Positions 19,080 to 30,651 of a stretch of 64,000 nucleotides of DNA are shown piece after piece. The notes beneath the pieces are model-generated. The model had not been told where the DNA came from and did not search any database. It saw nothing but the letters and a program-made list of their open reading frames with translations. Location: positions 424,933 through 488,932 of the forward strand of contig JXTB01000212.1 in assembly GCA_002914805.1 (NCBI GenBank), written 5' to 3'. How positions within the stretch are numbered: position 1 is the stretch's first letter; each line of letters begins with the position of its first letter. The stretch is from Parasponia andersonii. Taxonomy: Eukaryota; Streptophyta; Magnoliopsida; Rosales; Cannabaceae. A program made the translations under genes and the position numbers.

Positions 19080-19640
19080 TAGACTTTTGAACAAAGAGGA
19101 GGCTTGAAAAGAACGACACTCGCAGGATCACGACGTCGACTGAACAAAAAAGTCATTCAAATGAAAACGACAACACTATAAAAAGCAGCAAAAAACGACA
19201 ACCTCTTTAACTTAGTCAACATTAAAACGACTTCGATTTCCAAAGTGACAGTAAATAAAACGACATCCTAGAACATGAAAACGACATTAATGTAGATACT
19301 TAAATTTGAATTAAGCAAAAGAATACGACCACCTCAACAACCATATTAACACGAAAACGACGATAAAGCAAAAATAAAATAGTATTACAACAACGATTTT
19401 CTTCTAAAGGGAACACATTGTAAAGGCTAAATTAAAAACATGAAAATGATGACAAACTATATAAACGTAAACAAAATTAAAACAAATAATAGTCACAAAA
19501 AAAAAAATGGAAGAGGCGTTCAACAGGATCAACATAGAAATGATTATTGATCCATTAGAAAGAATATTTAAAGGAAAAAACAGGAAAAAAAAAACGACAT
19601 GACCACAACGATATCAACATAAAAATAAACTAAAAGAGGT
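19080..19640. repeat. AAAACGAC-studded repeat, copy 1
   Basis: The octamer AAAACGAC occurs at 19164, 19192, 19224, 19257, 19278, 19354 and 19591, with variants between (GAATACGACC, CACGACGTCG). The spacing is irregular, so it is not a simple tandem array. A second copy is at 43090-43560, and the two share longer segments around GATCACGA...AAAAAAGTCA...AAAACGACAA. I know no named element with this texture. Confidence 0.6.
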
Positions 19641-20985
19641 AACAATCAGTCAAACTCATTGACTTGTCTTTTAAGTTTATCTTATTTTTAGTGGCTGTTC
19701 TCATGTATACCTTTTGACTATTCTTAGTTGACCAAAATAGCTGACATTAAAAAATACAAAAGTACCCTTACTGCCGTGTTTCCAAACAAGCACCAAACCA
19801 GTGAAATTCCATTGCTAAAATCTATTCACACCAACAAAACAAAAACCAAATTGAAAAAAAAAACACTAAAAACGATTTTTTTTTATTTTCAAATATCTTT
19901 ATTTTCTTTAAAGGGGAAAAAAAAAAAAGAAAGAGGATTGAAAGGATTTTTCTTCTTTCCTCATTGTTCTTTTAACCAATAGATTGATAAACAGAACCAA
20001 GAACAAAAGAATATCAAACTTAAATGGAAGAAAAAGTTGGGAAAAATACATGAGAAAATGGCTCCAATTGGATTGCTCGATAGCTAAGAAGAAGCGGCGC
20101 CGCCAGTCGAGGTGTTCGACGTCGGAACGTAGCTGCTCCGTTGGTGGTTTGGAGAAGATGAGAGAATGATGGTGGAGGTAGTGGAAGAAACAAGAAAGAG
20201 AGACAGAATGATTATGGCAGACAATCATTGACCAAAAGAAGAGTTTTTTGGTAGGTAAAGTTTTTCCATTTCAACCATGCGCAAAAAAGTTCTGTTTTTT
20301 TTTTTAAATGTTTTAAACAACTGTGTTGGTTGAAAATGTGGTTAAATAATTACATTTTTTAAATAAAGTTTGGTTAAATGAAAATTAAGAGAAAACTACC
20401 ACGAAATTGCGTGATTTAGCTAAACACATCCAAACAATTATTTAGACTTTTGTCTTTTTTATTTAATGTATGAATAGATAAAGTTCTCTTTGTAAGTTGT
20501 GTCCAAATAATAATAATACAGAAAACACTAATCTCTCTGTAATTCCCCTGCTCTTCTTCATTTTGTTTTATTTTCTTTTTTGGACTATCGTAAAACGTTG
20601 ATAGTGTCAGTGTGGATGATACAGTAAGCTATGAAAACTGACTTAATTGCCATTTATTTTGAATTTTTATTTTTTTAGAGACCAACTTATCAATTTAAAC
20701 ATAATTCATGGACCTTTATAATATGTTTACTAGAGAGGGAAAAAACGGGAGAGAAACTAAAAATAAGAGAAAAGAATGTATAAGATTGAAAGGAAAAGCT
20801 AACGGTATAAGGAAAAAAATAAACATGGCTATCGATTGATTGTTTTGTAGTATATGTCGAGTAGAGAAAGTTGCAGCGATAAACTTATTTGATGGATCAA
20901 TAAAAATACTCTTTATCATATAACTTTTTTTTTTGTTTTTTTTTTCTTTTAAGGATAGCCATTGTATGTATAATTTTATTGAAAA

Positions 20986-20990
20986 AGATG
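20986..20990. repeat. Target site duplication (left) of the Tat element
   Basis: AGATG directly precedes the left LTR and is repeated exactly at 33360-33364 after the right LTR. Confidence 0.9.
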
Positions 20991-21665
20991 TGTTGGAGCA
21001 GTTTTCACCAATTGTCCACGTGTCTCTAAACTGTCGGTATTCTATCCTCCAATTGTCCACGTGTTCTTGCTATCTCAAAGAGCTTTTAACTTCAGGTAGG
21101 ATCGGAGAGACGGGGATGGCCACCTGCAAAGACTCTCCGATGCTTAAGTCAGATATTTACCCCTGAGATTGAGTAGCCAAGATTCAGTTTTCCTCTAGAC
21201 TTTCTCCGGATGTCACAGGCCGAGATTACTGTGATCCCCCCTACATCGCTGTAGCCTAGTTTCCGCCGTCCCCTATGACTCGAGTCTGTCAGGGGTGAGA
21301 TTTGGACAAATCACCGTTCTGTCAGGACGGCTTACCCCTTGAGCATACCTACTCAAGATCGCATTAAATGCTCTGTCTGAGTCTGGAGCTGTGAGTTGAT
21401 TTCCATTGTATTCTGGTGGAAGATCCTTGTGGCTTCCGACCTCCAGCTATCGAGGTAAAAATCGGACTGGGCCGAGTCTATCCAGGGTCTGGGATGGGCT
21501 CGGCCCTAACCTCGGACAGCCCAATGGCTGATGTGGTACCACGTGCGACTCGCGTGGCCTTTAGCTAGTCACTCTGGACATATGTTGGACGGGGTGGGCC
21601 CTGTTTGTGACCTGTTTTGCCACTTGATCGTTCACGTAGTGTATGATTTGGGAACAGGTCCCACA
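20991..21665 (-). repeat. 3' LTR of the Tat element (675 bp)
   Basis: Begins TGTTGGAGCAG and ends GGTCCCACA in plus-strand view. It aligns along its length with the right LTR apart from an indel of about 150 bp near 21193 and scattered substitutions, so the insertion is not very recent. Confidence 0.93.
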
Positions 21666-21685
21666 ACTGCCCCCATTTCCCTACT
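21666..21685 (-). other. Polypurine tract of the Tat element
   Basis: On the minus strand AAATGGGGGCAGT runs into TGTGGGACC, the LTR start. GGGGGCAGT before the LTR is the usual form in Tat elements, and the second Tat element of this window has GGGGGGCAAT at the same place. Confidence 0.8.
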
Positions 21686-21875
21686 TGATGGATTCGTATC
21701 CATTAAGTAGGGAAATCGTTTCTCCGTTCTTCTAATTTAAGGGATACACGTGGCTCCCCCTTGCTGACGCGGAGGCATGCCATCCCATGTCACAAAATTT
21801 TTTAAATTTCGAAGTTCCAACTATTCGATCTCCTTTGCTCTCCCCTTTTCCAGAAAAACTCTTCGGCTCCCCCTC

Positions 21876-21883
21876 TATAAAAG
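21876..21883 (+). promoter_or_regulatory. TATA box of the antisense gene in the Tat element
   Basis: TATAAAAG lies about 120 bp upstream of the antisense ATG at 22005, inside the element and outside the LTR. This places a promoter of opposite polarity to gag-pol. Confidence 0.55.
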
Positions 21884-22004
21884 CCGCATTTATGCTCATT
21901 TGCTACTTTACTAAAATCTTCAATTATTCTAGCCTCGTAAAATCTTAGGGATTCCGACTTCCCCCTTTCTAGAAACTTTTGCTCTTTCGATCGTATCCAG
22001 AACG

Positions 22005-25000
22005 ATGGCCTCGAATCAAGATCAGGAATTGCACCCCGTCGTGGACTCGGAGTTGGATTCACTGAGGAGACAGCTCTGCCTCCCCGGCGGAGTCACGCTA
22101 CAAAGGGTTGAGGGCCCCGCGGACTGGTATCTACGTCCTTCTGCCCCTGAAGGCTCTATTATTTTGGGAAGAAAACATCTGGAATGGCTGTGATTCCCTC
22201 TTCCTCCTCTGATCCACCAATTCTTCGCTTTGACGGGGATCCACCCGATGCAGTTAAATGCAAACGGAGTCATGATTCCGATGGAGCTCTCTACCCTTTC
22301 AGTTCTTTATAACCTGCATATCGACCTAAAGGTGGTCTTTTATACTTACAAACTCACCCTCATCCCCAAAAAGAGTTCCTACCCCACCTTTCACCTTCAA
22401 CCGCTCCCGAGACGTCACATTTTCTGGGGCTTGCCGAGGTCAGATAAGTAATGAGACTCCCACTCTAGACTATATGCTGTTGGAGGGGCGTGGTGCTCCC
22501 CTTGGGTGAATAGAGAGCACTTCCAAATTCCCTCAGTTTTCCTGCAGAGTAAGTGCTAGGTCGTGATTTTGGGTCTGCGTTCTCCTCGTCTGCTATTGCT
22601 CACGTTATTTTGTCTTGTGCAGCCTCTACAGAAGAAAACAAGTTCGAGTAGCATTTGTCGGCAAGGCGGCTCAAAGGCCTGGAAGGGATCGTCATCTTCG
22701 GATCTCTTAGGGACTGTCGACACATCTAGGCCGCCCTCAACCCCCAGGTGATGAATATGATGCCCAGGATAGTCTCATACCTTTCCTTCCCTCTAGACAC
22801 CTGGGTTATCACGAAGTACCTGCGGAGCCAACTTGATGCCTCTGCACTAAACCGATTCCACCGGGACGAGCACGATCGCATCACCATGGTGGGTCATCAG
22901 GTTACGGCTTCAAGCCAGTTGGTGGGCTCCAACGACCTAATGGCGCCGACTAGCCACGAGCTCGAAGAGGCTGTGAGGTTCGTGGCCGAAGAGTGCGTCA
23001 GGCTCTGTAGGGAGGAAGTCGCCGCCCCTAAGAGGGCTAGAGGTGGGTTCATTTCTGCATCCTTGAGCTTCGTCGATCAGGTTATGGCCATGATCTAAAC
23101 ATGTTACTTGTTCTTTACAAGTTCTGAGACGGGCCCATCGGCAGACCCCTCTCCCGTCAAGGGTGGTACCGCTAGGCATAAGGCTAACCCCAAGGCAACC
23201 ACTAGTCGTCATCTCATGGTACCTTCAGAGGATGAAGTGCCTGTTGTTCCCCGCTCCGATGCAGGTGGGCCTCTGTCCGGGGAAACGTTGGCCTCACAGA
23301 TCGTATATGGCGAGGGGATGTCCCTGAGTCTACCCGGGGGGTCTGCTGCACCAACCTCGTCCACCCCCAACTCTGGTTCGAAGTCGAGTACTGCTTGCCT
23401 CAGTGGGGAGATTGCCGAGCTCAGTGGGGGGGCTCCGAGGTTGAAATCTCGGCTATCTTCCCCTCCTCTGGTCTCAATAAAGCGGCGCCACGAGATTGGC
23501 TCATCTAAAGAAGAAGAGGGTCAGGCGGAGAAGAGGGGCAGGGTTGCCTTCTCGTCTGACAGTGATGACGAGGGGCCACGCTGACCCTTCTGAGGAGAAG
23601 AAGGTCCGTGCGCAGCGGCCCGTCAAGAAGGGATGCACCACCTCCCGCCATCACCGATGGCCCTCTCGGCAGCGCCTCGCTTTCCTCCGTCCCTGCCACT
23701 GCTGCTTCGGGGGTGTGCCCAGTCGAGGGGAAGGGTGCGCTCACGGTTGGCAGGGTAGAGCTGCATTCTGCGGGTGCAGACAACACCCAAAAAGAGAGTC
23801 CAGCCACAGGACTCGAGCTGGAGGTGCTCTCATTGAAGAATGTCGAGCTCGTCGCTAGTCGTACCTTCGCATAAGTTTGGCTCGTCTGGTTTCCTCTATA
23901 CTTCTCAGCATTCTTGTTAGGCGCTGACTCTTTTTTCTATTTATCTTACAGCTAGATGCCATCCGATCTTTCTATTCCTCTCGCATCAGGGCCCTGACTG
24001 AGGAGTTGAACTCCTGCTCTGCACTGGCCGAGCGCAGCGAGGTTGCCCTTCCCGAGTTGAGGACTGACTTCGATTTATATCGGAGCCTCGATGAGGCAAG
24101 GGTCAGTAGCATGGTGGCTTATGCCCTGAGTGTCGAGAAGGTCAGGCGTGAGGAGCTAGTTGCGAGACTGGCCGAAGCAGAGACCATTGGGCTTGCTTAA
24201 TCTGAGGCTGCCAGACTGGCTCAAAACGACTTCAAGGTCAAGGAGCAAGAGCTATAGAGCACTAGGGCGGAGATGGGGCTGGCCTTCCTTGCTCGCGATA
24301 GGGCCGTTGATGATGCTAAAGAGGCGAGGAAAGCCGAAGCTAGAGCCAAACTGGAGGCCGATTCTCTGCAACATAAACTTGACCGACATCTTTACTTGGA
24401 CCACGTAAAATTGATAGAGGCTCAAGTGGAGTTGTCTCGCAAGCATGACGAAGACTTTGCTGACATTAATGCCCTTTTGGTCGACTTATCGCAGTGACAG
24501 GCAGAGCTACAGCTGACTGCGCTGAGGGATAGATTAGTGAACGTGGAGAAACTAAAAACGAAGTATCAGAAGCAGGTGGATGTCCTTTTTGCGGAAAGTT
24601 ACAGGTCTGGCTGGGAGAACAGGGAATTCGAAGGCCACGCTGAGATGGTAATGCCAGACCAGTTTGACGAGCAGAAAGGCATCGAGAGAGACCACTATTC
24701 CTTCAAGTACTACATGCAGTAGCTTGGGATGGGATCAACATCGCGTACCCTGCTGACGTGCTGAAGATGCTTGCCACGGAAAAGGACGGGCCCTCTACAT
24801 TCTCCTCTATTGCCAAGGAGCTTATCCCTATTTCCGGTCCGCTACATCAAACTTCAGAAGTCCCTGGCGGTCAGCCTGGTCTTGGGGTCTTAACTGGTGA
24901 AGGGTCTGGTGCGGTCATTTTATCTAGCGACAAATCCGACCCTGGTACGCCACCCTCCACCAGGGCTGGTCTAAGCCCCGGAACTGGCTGCGCTCCCCTA

Positions 25001-25014
25001 GCTGGAGGTAATTA
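22005..25014 (+). pseudogene. Antisense ORF of the Tat element, Transposase_28 / putative gypsy-type transposon domain protein, decayed
   Basis: This frame runs opposite to gag-pol. It starts at 22005 (MASNQDQELHP), with LRRQLCLPGGVTLQR, then after frame breaks HQFFALTGIHPMQLN, which fits the plant putative gypsy-type transposon domain (ATGI.P.QL.PN pattern). Downstream are a low-complexity Ser/Pro/charged region (23110-23870) and a long coiled-coil-like part rich in Ala, Glu, Lys and Arg (24006-24720), then an acidic Ser/Gly tail. Several stops (24198, 24255, 24495, 24720) and frame changes break it. GT-AG intron-like intervals near 23094-23110 and 23875-23950 suggest a spliced gene. The function of this protein family is unknown; presence downstream of pol in antisense is known for Tat elements. 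Confidence 0.7.
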
Positions 25015-25616
25015 GGGTCCCTAATTTTGTACATTTATAAAGTTGACCCTCGTTGTAACCGTCTGTATAAATATTAAGAACAGTGCAATTCTCCTTAGTC
25101 AATTCTCTTTTTCTTTATTGACTGCGTCTGGGGTAAATTTGACACTTGTTGTAATCGTCTGGAATCGGTCGTACATGATTTCGAGTTATTAGTAAGTCCT
25201 CCTCGAGCTATGATCGACAAGATTATTCCAGAGATAGGGATGTTAGCTCTGGCCCATCCGGTTCTAAGGAGATATAACTTCTGTTATGACTTGTCTTGAC
25301 AGAGTTTGACCCAGGTGTGTGGCTGGACTTCTCTGACCCCAAATGGGACCGCGCTCGGAATCAGCTCCAGGGGCTTGTTAATCACTATCTAGATCCGTCA
25401 CTGCAAAGAAAAAAGCCTTGGGCTCGGCTCTCATCGGGAGCAGACTGGGTGTTACCACTCTGACGTGTCTCTGCGAGTCCACCCAAGACCCGCTTCTCGC
25501 AGATAGAACTTTTGGGTGCACGTCCCCGTCGATCGTTCCCTTTGTATTTTTTGGAAATTATAAACAGGGTCCGATTTTAACTTCTGTCTTAGTGCCTGGT
25601 GTGTGCATAACAAAGT

Positions 25617-25960
25617 GTTGTTTGGGGAGGGTCTGCCTCCAATGGGTAGACCCAGACCCCTTTAACCTTTCCTCTGCACACGGCTAAAACTTTGTGTGGA
25701 TGGGGTCTGCTTCTAATGGGTAGAACCTGACCTCTCCAACCTTTGCTTTGCGCACTGCTAAAATGTTGTCTGGGAGAGTCCACTTCCAACGGGTAGACCC
25801 TGACCTCTACAACCTTTGCTTTGCATGCCGCTAAAATGTTGTCTAGGAGGGTCCGCTTCCAAAGAGTAGACCCTGACCTCTCCGACCTTTGCTTTGCGTG
25901 ACGCTAAAATGTTGTCTGGGGGGGTCTGCTTCCAACGGGTAGACCCTGACCCGTGCTTTT
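25617..25960. repeat. 73-bp tandem array in the Tat 3' region (about 5 units)
   Basis: Units begin with GTTGTCTGGG-like sequence at about 25617, 25691, 25765, 25838 and 25911, each carrying TTCCAACGGGTAGACCCTGA and ACCTTTGCTTTGC. The period is 73-74 bp. Confidence 0.9.
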
Positions 25961-25964
25961 TTTT

Positions 25965-26564
25965 TGGGGCAGGTCGAAAACTTTCGCTACGTGATTCTTC
26001 CTTCTTCGTACATTTTCTCGGCCATCAGTAAGAATTTTATTGCACGATGTGGTCCCCATAGTATGATCGTTTTCGAGGTCTGCTGGTAAGTTTTTGGTTG
26101 TGCAGTTCTTTTCTCTTCGTACATTTTTTTGGGTCGTCGACAAGCGACGTGATCCCCATAGTACGATCATTTTTGAGATCTGCTGGCAAGTTTTTGGTTG
26201 CGCAGCTCTTTCCCCTTCGTACGTTTTCTTGAGTCGTCGACAAGCGACGTGATCCCCATACTACGATCGTTTTCGAGGTTTGCTGGCAAGTTTTTGGTTG
26301 CGCAGCTCTTTCCCCTTCGTACGTTTTCTTGGGTCGTCGACAAGTGACGTGATCCCCATAGTACGATCGTTTTCGAGGTCTGCTGGCAAGTTTGTGGTTA
26401 CGCAGCTCTTTCCTCTTCGTATATTTTCTTGTGTCGTCGACAAGCGACGTGATCCCCATAGTACGATCGTTTTCGAGGTCTGCTGGCAAGTTTTTGGTTG
26501 TGCAGCTCTTTCCTCTTCGCACATTTTCTCGGGTCGTCGACAAGTGATGTGATTCCCATAGTAC
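25965..26564. repeat. 100-bp tandem array in the Tat 3' region (about 6 units)
   Basis: Units start at 26065, 26165, 26265, 26365 and 26465, exactly 100 bp apart, with a diverged unit before them. Each has GATCGTTTTCGAGGTCTGCT, the GTCGTCGACAAG palindrome and GATCCCCATAGTAC. On the minus strand all three frames stay open through the array, so long chance ORFs appear there. Confidence 0.95.
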
Positions 26565-26577
26565 AATCCTTGATTGC

Positions 26578-26906
26578 GTGAATAGCGCATTGGGTCTGAC
26601 ACTGTGGGCAAACCCCTTTTCCATAGTAATCCATAAGATAAATCTATGCGGTAAAAAGGGAACTTGACCTGTTTTGGATTTAAACTCTTCGATAATATAG
26701 GCATTCACATGGGTCTTACATCATATGCATATGTCTCACACGTGAATAGTGCGTGGGGTCTGCCACTGTGGGCAGACCCTTTTCCCATAGCAATCCAAAA
26801 GATAAATCCATGCGGCAAAAAGGGAACTTAACCTGTTTTGGATTTAAGCTTTTTAATAATATAAGCATTCACGTGGGTCTTACATCACATGCACATGTTC
26901 TCACAC
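26578..26906. repeat. 164-bp tandem duplication in the Tat 3' region
   Basis: Copies begin at 26578 and 26742 (GTGAATAG.GCG). Each contains CTGTTTTGGATTTAA and ATTCACRTGGGTCTTACATC. It adjoins the integrase stop codon. Confidence 0.93.
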
Positions 26907-28110
26907 GTGATACTTTTTTAAGTATTGAGCGTTCCACGTGTTCGGCAACTCTTTTCTGGTCTTGAGTTCCTTCAGGACATATGCACCATTGTCTAGTGCT
27001 TTGAACACCTCATAGGGTCCAATCCAATTAGAGACCAGTTTTGAGGAATTCTCTGTTCTGACTTTCAAGACCCAATCCCCGATGTTGAATCGTCGAGCAC
27101 TAACCTTCTTTGCGTAGTAGGACCTAGCCTACTGGTGATATGAAGCCAGGTGGACCAGGGCCATGTTTCTCGTTTCTTCCAGGAGGTCCGTGTTGTGGCT
27201 TAGCTGCCGTTCGTTTAAGGGGGCATCTCTTACCACTTCGGAGCGAAGGGTCAGGAGGCCGACCTCAGTCAGGATCACAGCCTCTGATCCGTAGACCATG
27301 GCGAATGGCATTCTTCCAGTCGACCTCTGCTCCGTGGTTCGATGGGCCCACACAACGGCTGGTAGCTCTTCTAACCACCTGCCTTTAGCCTCCTGCAAGT
27401 TCTTTTTGATATTGCTGAATATGGCTTTGTTCGTTGCCTCTGCTTGGCCGTTCCGCTGAGGGTAGTTCACGGAAGAGAAACTGAGCCTGATATCATACAG
27501 CTCGTACAACTCCTTGAGCTTAGCATTTTGGAACAATGTGCCATGATCAGCGTGTATCTCTTTCGGAATCCTGTATCGACAGATTATATTTTTCCAAATG
27601 AAGCTAATTGTGTCTGCTTTGTTTACGGTCGTGTAGGCTTTAGCCTCTACCTATTTGGTGAAATATTCTGTGGCCAGCAGGATGTACCTTCTTCCTCTTG
27701 GACTTCTGGGGAGCTCTCCGACGATGTCCAAACCCCACTTGGCGAATGGCCATGGTGTTATGTTCGAATGGAGATCCTCAGCGGGTTAGCGTTTCATGGG
27801 GGCGAACCTCTGGCACTTATCACATTTTTTGATGAACTGGGCCGCCTCTGTCATCATGTATGGCCAGAAGTATCCGGCCATCAGAGCCTTGTGGGCGAGG
27901 CTACGTCTGTCAGAGTGGTTGCTGCATACTCCCTCGTGGATTTCTTCCATCAGTTTCTGCGCTTCGACGGGACCTACACACCGCAGCATGGACCCCATTA
28001 TTGATCTCCTATATAGTTGTTCCCCCACCATCGAGTATCTGGCAGCTTTCAGTCTGATCGAGCTCGCTTCTTGGGGATCTGCGGGCAGGTTCTCTAATGC
28101 CAAATACTGA
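26901..28110 (-). pseudogene. Tat integrase (zinc-binding, catalytic core, C-terminal)
   Basis: The HHCC finger is seen in EEIHEGVCSNHSDRRS...KKCDKCQRF. The core shows GLDIVGELPRS, IHADHGTLF and NGQAEATNK, which hold the three acidic residues. The C-terminal region ends NAQYLKKYHV with a TGA at 26901. In-frame stops at 27786, 27651 and 27129 break it. Each fits a single transition from Gln or Trp. Confidence 0.92.
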
Positions 28111-28204
28111 GTGATGGGTTCCATCCATCCTTTGTCTATGGGGCCGACTGCAAATACATGACATGTGGGGGTCTCTGGGGGCTCTTCTGTATTCCTGTCC
28201 TCTA

Positions 28205-28620
28205 GGAGAATCTCTGCATGTCCTGTTCCTTCGATCGACGTGCTCTTAGCTAGCTCATCAGCCTTCTGGTTCATTTCCCTAGGAATTTGTTCGATATTAA
28301 AGCTGCTAAAGCGGGCTTTCGCCCCCATTACTTTGGAAAAGTACCTGTGTAATCTCGGCTCTTTTACTTCAAAGTCTCCCCTGATCTGACCCACGACCAA
28401 CTGCGAGTCGGTCATTACTGCGATGCTCTCTACTCTGAAATACAGGGCCAGTTCAAGGCCATGCAGCAGGGCCTCGTACTCTGCCTCTTTGTTCGTGGTT
28501 TGGAAGTTGAGCCTAAAGGCTTTCTCTACTCTGAGTCCCGTTGGGGTCTGTAGGACTATCCTGATACCTAACCCCGAGGTATTCGTGGATCCGTCAGTGT
28601 AGAGGGTCTAGGCTGAAGGG
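28205..28620 (-). pseudogene. Second (archaeal-type) RNase H of the Tat element
   Basis: TLYTDGSTNTSG, NKEAEYEALLHGLELAL and VMTDSQLVVGQI carry the Asp-Glu-Asp catalytic pattern, and NQKADELAK supplies a last Asp. A separate RNase H domain downstream of the RT-linked one is a mark of the Tat lineage. A stop at 28608 replaces Trp just before the domain. Confidence 0.85.
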
Positions 28621-28639
28621 TGGCGAGGCTGAGACGTTT

Positions 28640-29260
28640 GAAGCGGATCTTGCAGCTCGCCGAAAGATTTGATTTCCACTAGGAAATCTGCTATGACCTG
28701 CCCCTTCTTCGCTACTCGGGGCCGATACTCGATGTCGTATATCCCCAGTTCGATGGCCCACTTAGTTAGTCACCCTGATAGGTCTGGTTTCGCCAAGATA
28801 TGCCGGATGGGGAAGTCCGTGTACACGGTAATAGAGTGCACTTCAAAGTATTGCCTTAGTCTCTTCTTAGCATTGACAAGAGCGAGGACCAGTTTCTCTG
28901 CCATACTATATCATGTCTCGGCGTCCAGGAGCATGTGGCTCGTATAAAACACCGGCTTCTGCTTGTTGTCTTCCTCGACGAATAGTATGGCACTGATCGC
29001 TACTTCGGACACTGCTAAATAAGCATACAAGCGCTCCTCCTCTACCGGGGAAGCCAGGATGGGCGGGTGACTTAGGTACTGCTTGAGGTATGTCAGTGCC
29101 TTGTCCTGTTCCTCCCCCCAAGCAACAGTGGAGCTTCTCTTTATGCACTGGAAAAAGGGCTTCCATCGGTCAGATATCTTGGAGACGAACCGGCTGAGGG
29201 CGGCTATCTTCCCGGCTAGGCGCTGGACTTCCCGAATAGTCGAGGGTCTCTGCACGTCTG
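28640..29260 (-). pseudogene. RT-linked RNase H region of Tat pol
   Basis: REVQRLAGKIAALSRFVSK, WGEEQDKALTYLKQYL, PVFYTSHMLLDAET and LTKWAIELGIYDIEYRPR match the connection and RNase H part that follows RT in gypsy pol. Stops at 28911 and 28770 both read as CGA changed to TGA. Confidence 0.88.
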
Positions 29261-29289
29261 TGATAGAGGACAGCTGGGTAGGGTTGGCC

Positions 29290-30117
29290 TCGATACCCCC
29301 TTCTGCTTATGATGTGCCCCAGGAACTGGCCAGAGGACACCCCGAACGCGCATTTCTTGGGGTTTAGACGCGTCTGATATTGCCTCAGAATCTGGAAACA
29401 TTCATCCAAATGTCCCAGATGACCCGAAGCTTCTCTGCTCTTTATGACCATATCATCGATACAGACTTCCATAGTTTTCCCTAACTGCCCAATGAATATT
29501 TTGTTCACGAGCCTCTGGTAGGTTGCCCCCGCGTTCTTCAAACCAAACGACATGCGTCTATAACAGTACAAGCCTCGCTCTATGATAAATGCCGTGTGGA
29601 TCTGGTCTTCCTCGTACAGGGGGATCTGGTTGTACCCCGAGTAAGCATCCAAAAAACGCAAACAGTCAAATCATGTCGTTACATCCACCATCTGGTCGAC
29701 CTTTTGCAGGGGGAAGCTATCCTTCAGGCAAGCCTTGTTCAAGTTGGTAAAGTCTATACAAGTTTGGTCGTCGCCGTTCTTCTTCTTCACTACCACCGGG
29801 TTGGAGATCCAGGACGAGTATACGCATTGCATGATTAGGCCGTTTTCCAATAGCGTCTCTACCTCCTTGTTGATTGCCCTATTTTTCTTTGGCACGAACC
29901 TTCGGGTTCTCTGCCTGACCAAAGGGAAATTCAGGTCTATATTCAACCGGTGACAAGCATGCGTGGGGTCAATCCCGGGCATGTCGTCATGGGACCAAGC
30001 GAAGACGTCTTGATTCTGCTTCAGGAATCCCAACAGCTCGTTCTTTTCCTCTTCGGGCAACAGGGTCCCGACTAATATTACCTTCGTCGGCTCCGCCTCT
30101 TTCAAAAGGACTGCCAC
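29290..30117 (-). pseudogene. Reverse transcriptase of the Tat element
   Basis: Landmarks in order: DVFAWSHDDMPGID, WISNPVVVKKKNGD, CIDFTNLNKACLKDSFPL, RFLDAYSGYNQIPL, MSFGLKNAGATYQRLVNKIF, VCIDDMVIKS (the catalytic YxDD box reads C in place of Tyr) and KCAFGVSSGQFLGHIIS. A TGA at 29671 breaks it, and a one-base change in a G run near 29297-29303 shifts the frame before the connection domain. It is clearly inactive. Confidence 0.95.
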
Positions 30118-30375
30118 CAGCTCCTCAATCGTAGACTCTGGTCCATCAGACTCCTCCTCAATCTATTTCATGTATGCTGGTAGGCGGTCCTTTGATTGCT
30201 ATTCGTCCCCCATCGGGACGTTCGTACTCACATTGGGTCCCTTCAGAGCCGCTGAATAACATTTCCTCGCGGAGGCCTGGTCTCCTTTGATGTCTATCGT
30301 ATAGGTACCGTCCTTTGATTGACATCTTAAGACCTGGTGGAGGGTGGAGGCGACTCCATGCATGGTGTGGATCCA

Positions 30376-30651
30376 TCATTTCCCCATGATGATGTTGAAG
30401 GAGGACGGGCAGTCGATAACGACGAAGTCCACGTCCAAGCATCTCTCCGCTGCGTAGACCTTCAAGGTCACAACATCCAAAGGGCTGACCTTGGTACTAT
30501 CGAAAGCGAACAGCAGCTGGCAGGTCGGTCTAAGCGCATTCCGATTCAGGCCCATGTTCTCGAACGTGCTGAGGAACAAGATATCGACGCTGCTTCTACC
30601 GTCGATCAGGACCCTTCTGACCAACACGGAGTCGATCTGTAACTTAATCAC
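30376..30651 (-). pseudogene. Retropepsin-like protease of the Tat element
   Basis: VLVRRVLIDGRSSVDILFLS corresponds to the Asp active-site box of Tat proteases, normally DxGSSADIL; here Gly is replaced by Arg. VDFVVIDCPSSFNIIMGK is the C-terminal part with the usual YNAILGR-like motif. It links gag and RT. Confidence 0.85.

Larger units (their letters stand above)
17908..20985. other. Intergenic upstream of locus B up to the Tat element
   Basis: No gene recognised. Contents: the locus B 5' flank with a conserved block at 18020-18043, MITE copy 3 (18365-18592), the AAAACGAC-rich repeat (19080-19640), and a sequence at 19730-20460 with CGTGTTTCCAAACAAG near one end and CACATCCAAACAATTA near the other, possibly an old DNA transposon derivative. 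The open frame at 19908-20228 (minus) has no recognisable domain and is not called. Confidence 0.6.

Noticed and set aside
19908..20228. 106-codon minus-strand frame
   Set aside because: Low-complexity Phe/Leu/Ser-rich product in AT-rich intergenic DNA, with no domain and no splice or promoter context.
22937..23807. Minus-strand frames opposite the Tat antisense gene
   Set aside because: They are shadows of the GC-rich plus-strand coding region and show no retroelement motif.
25617..26564. CRISPR-like array
   Set aside because: The repeats are contiguous with no unique spacers, and the context is a plant retrotransposon.
26037..26708. A 223-codon open frame on the minus strand
   Set aside because: It lies in the 100-bp tandem array; all three frames are open there and the product is a rotating translation of the repeat with no known domain.
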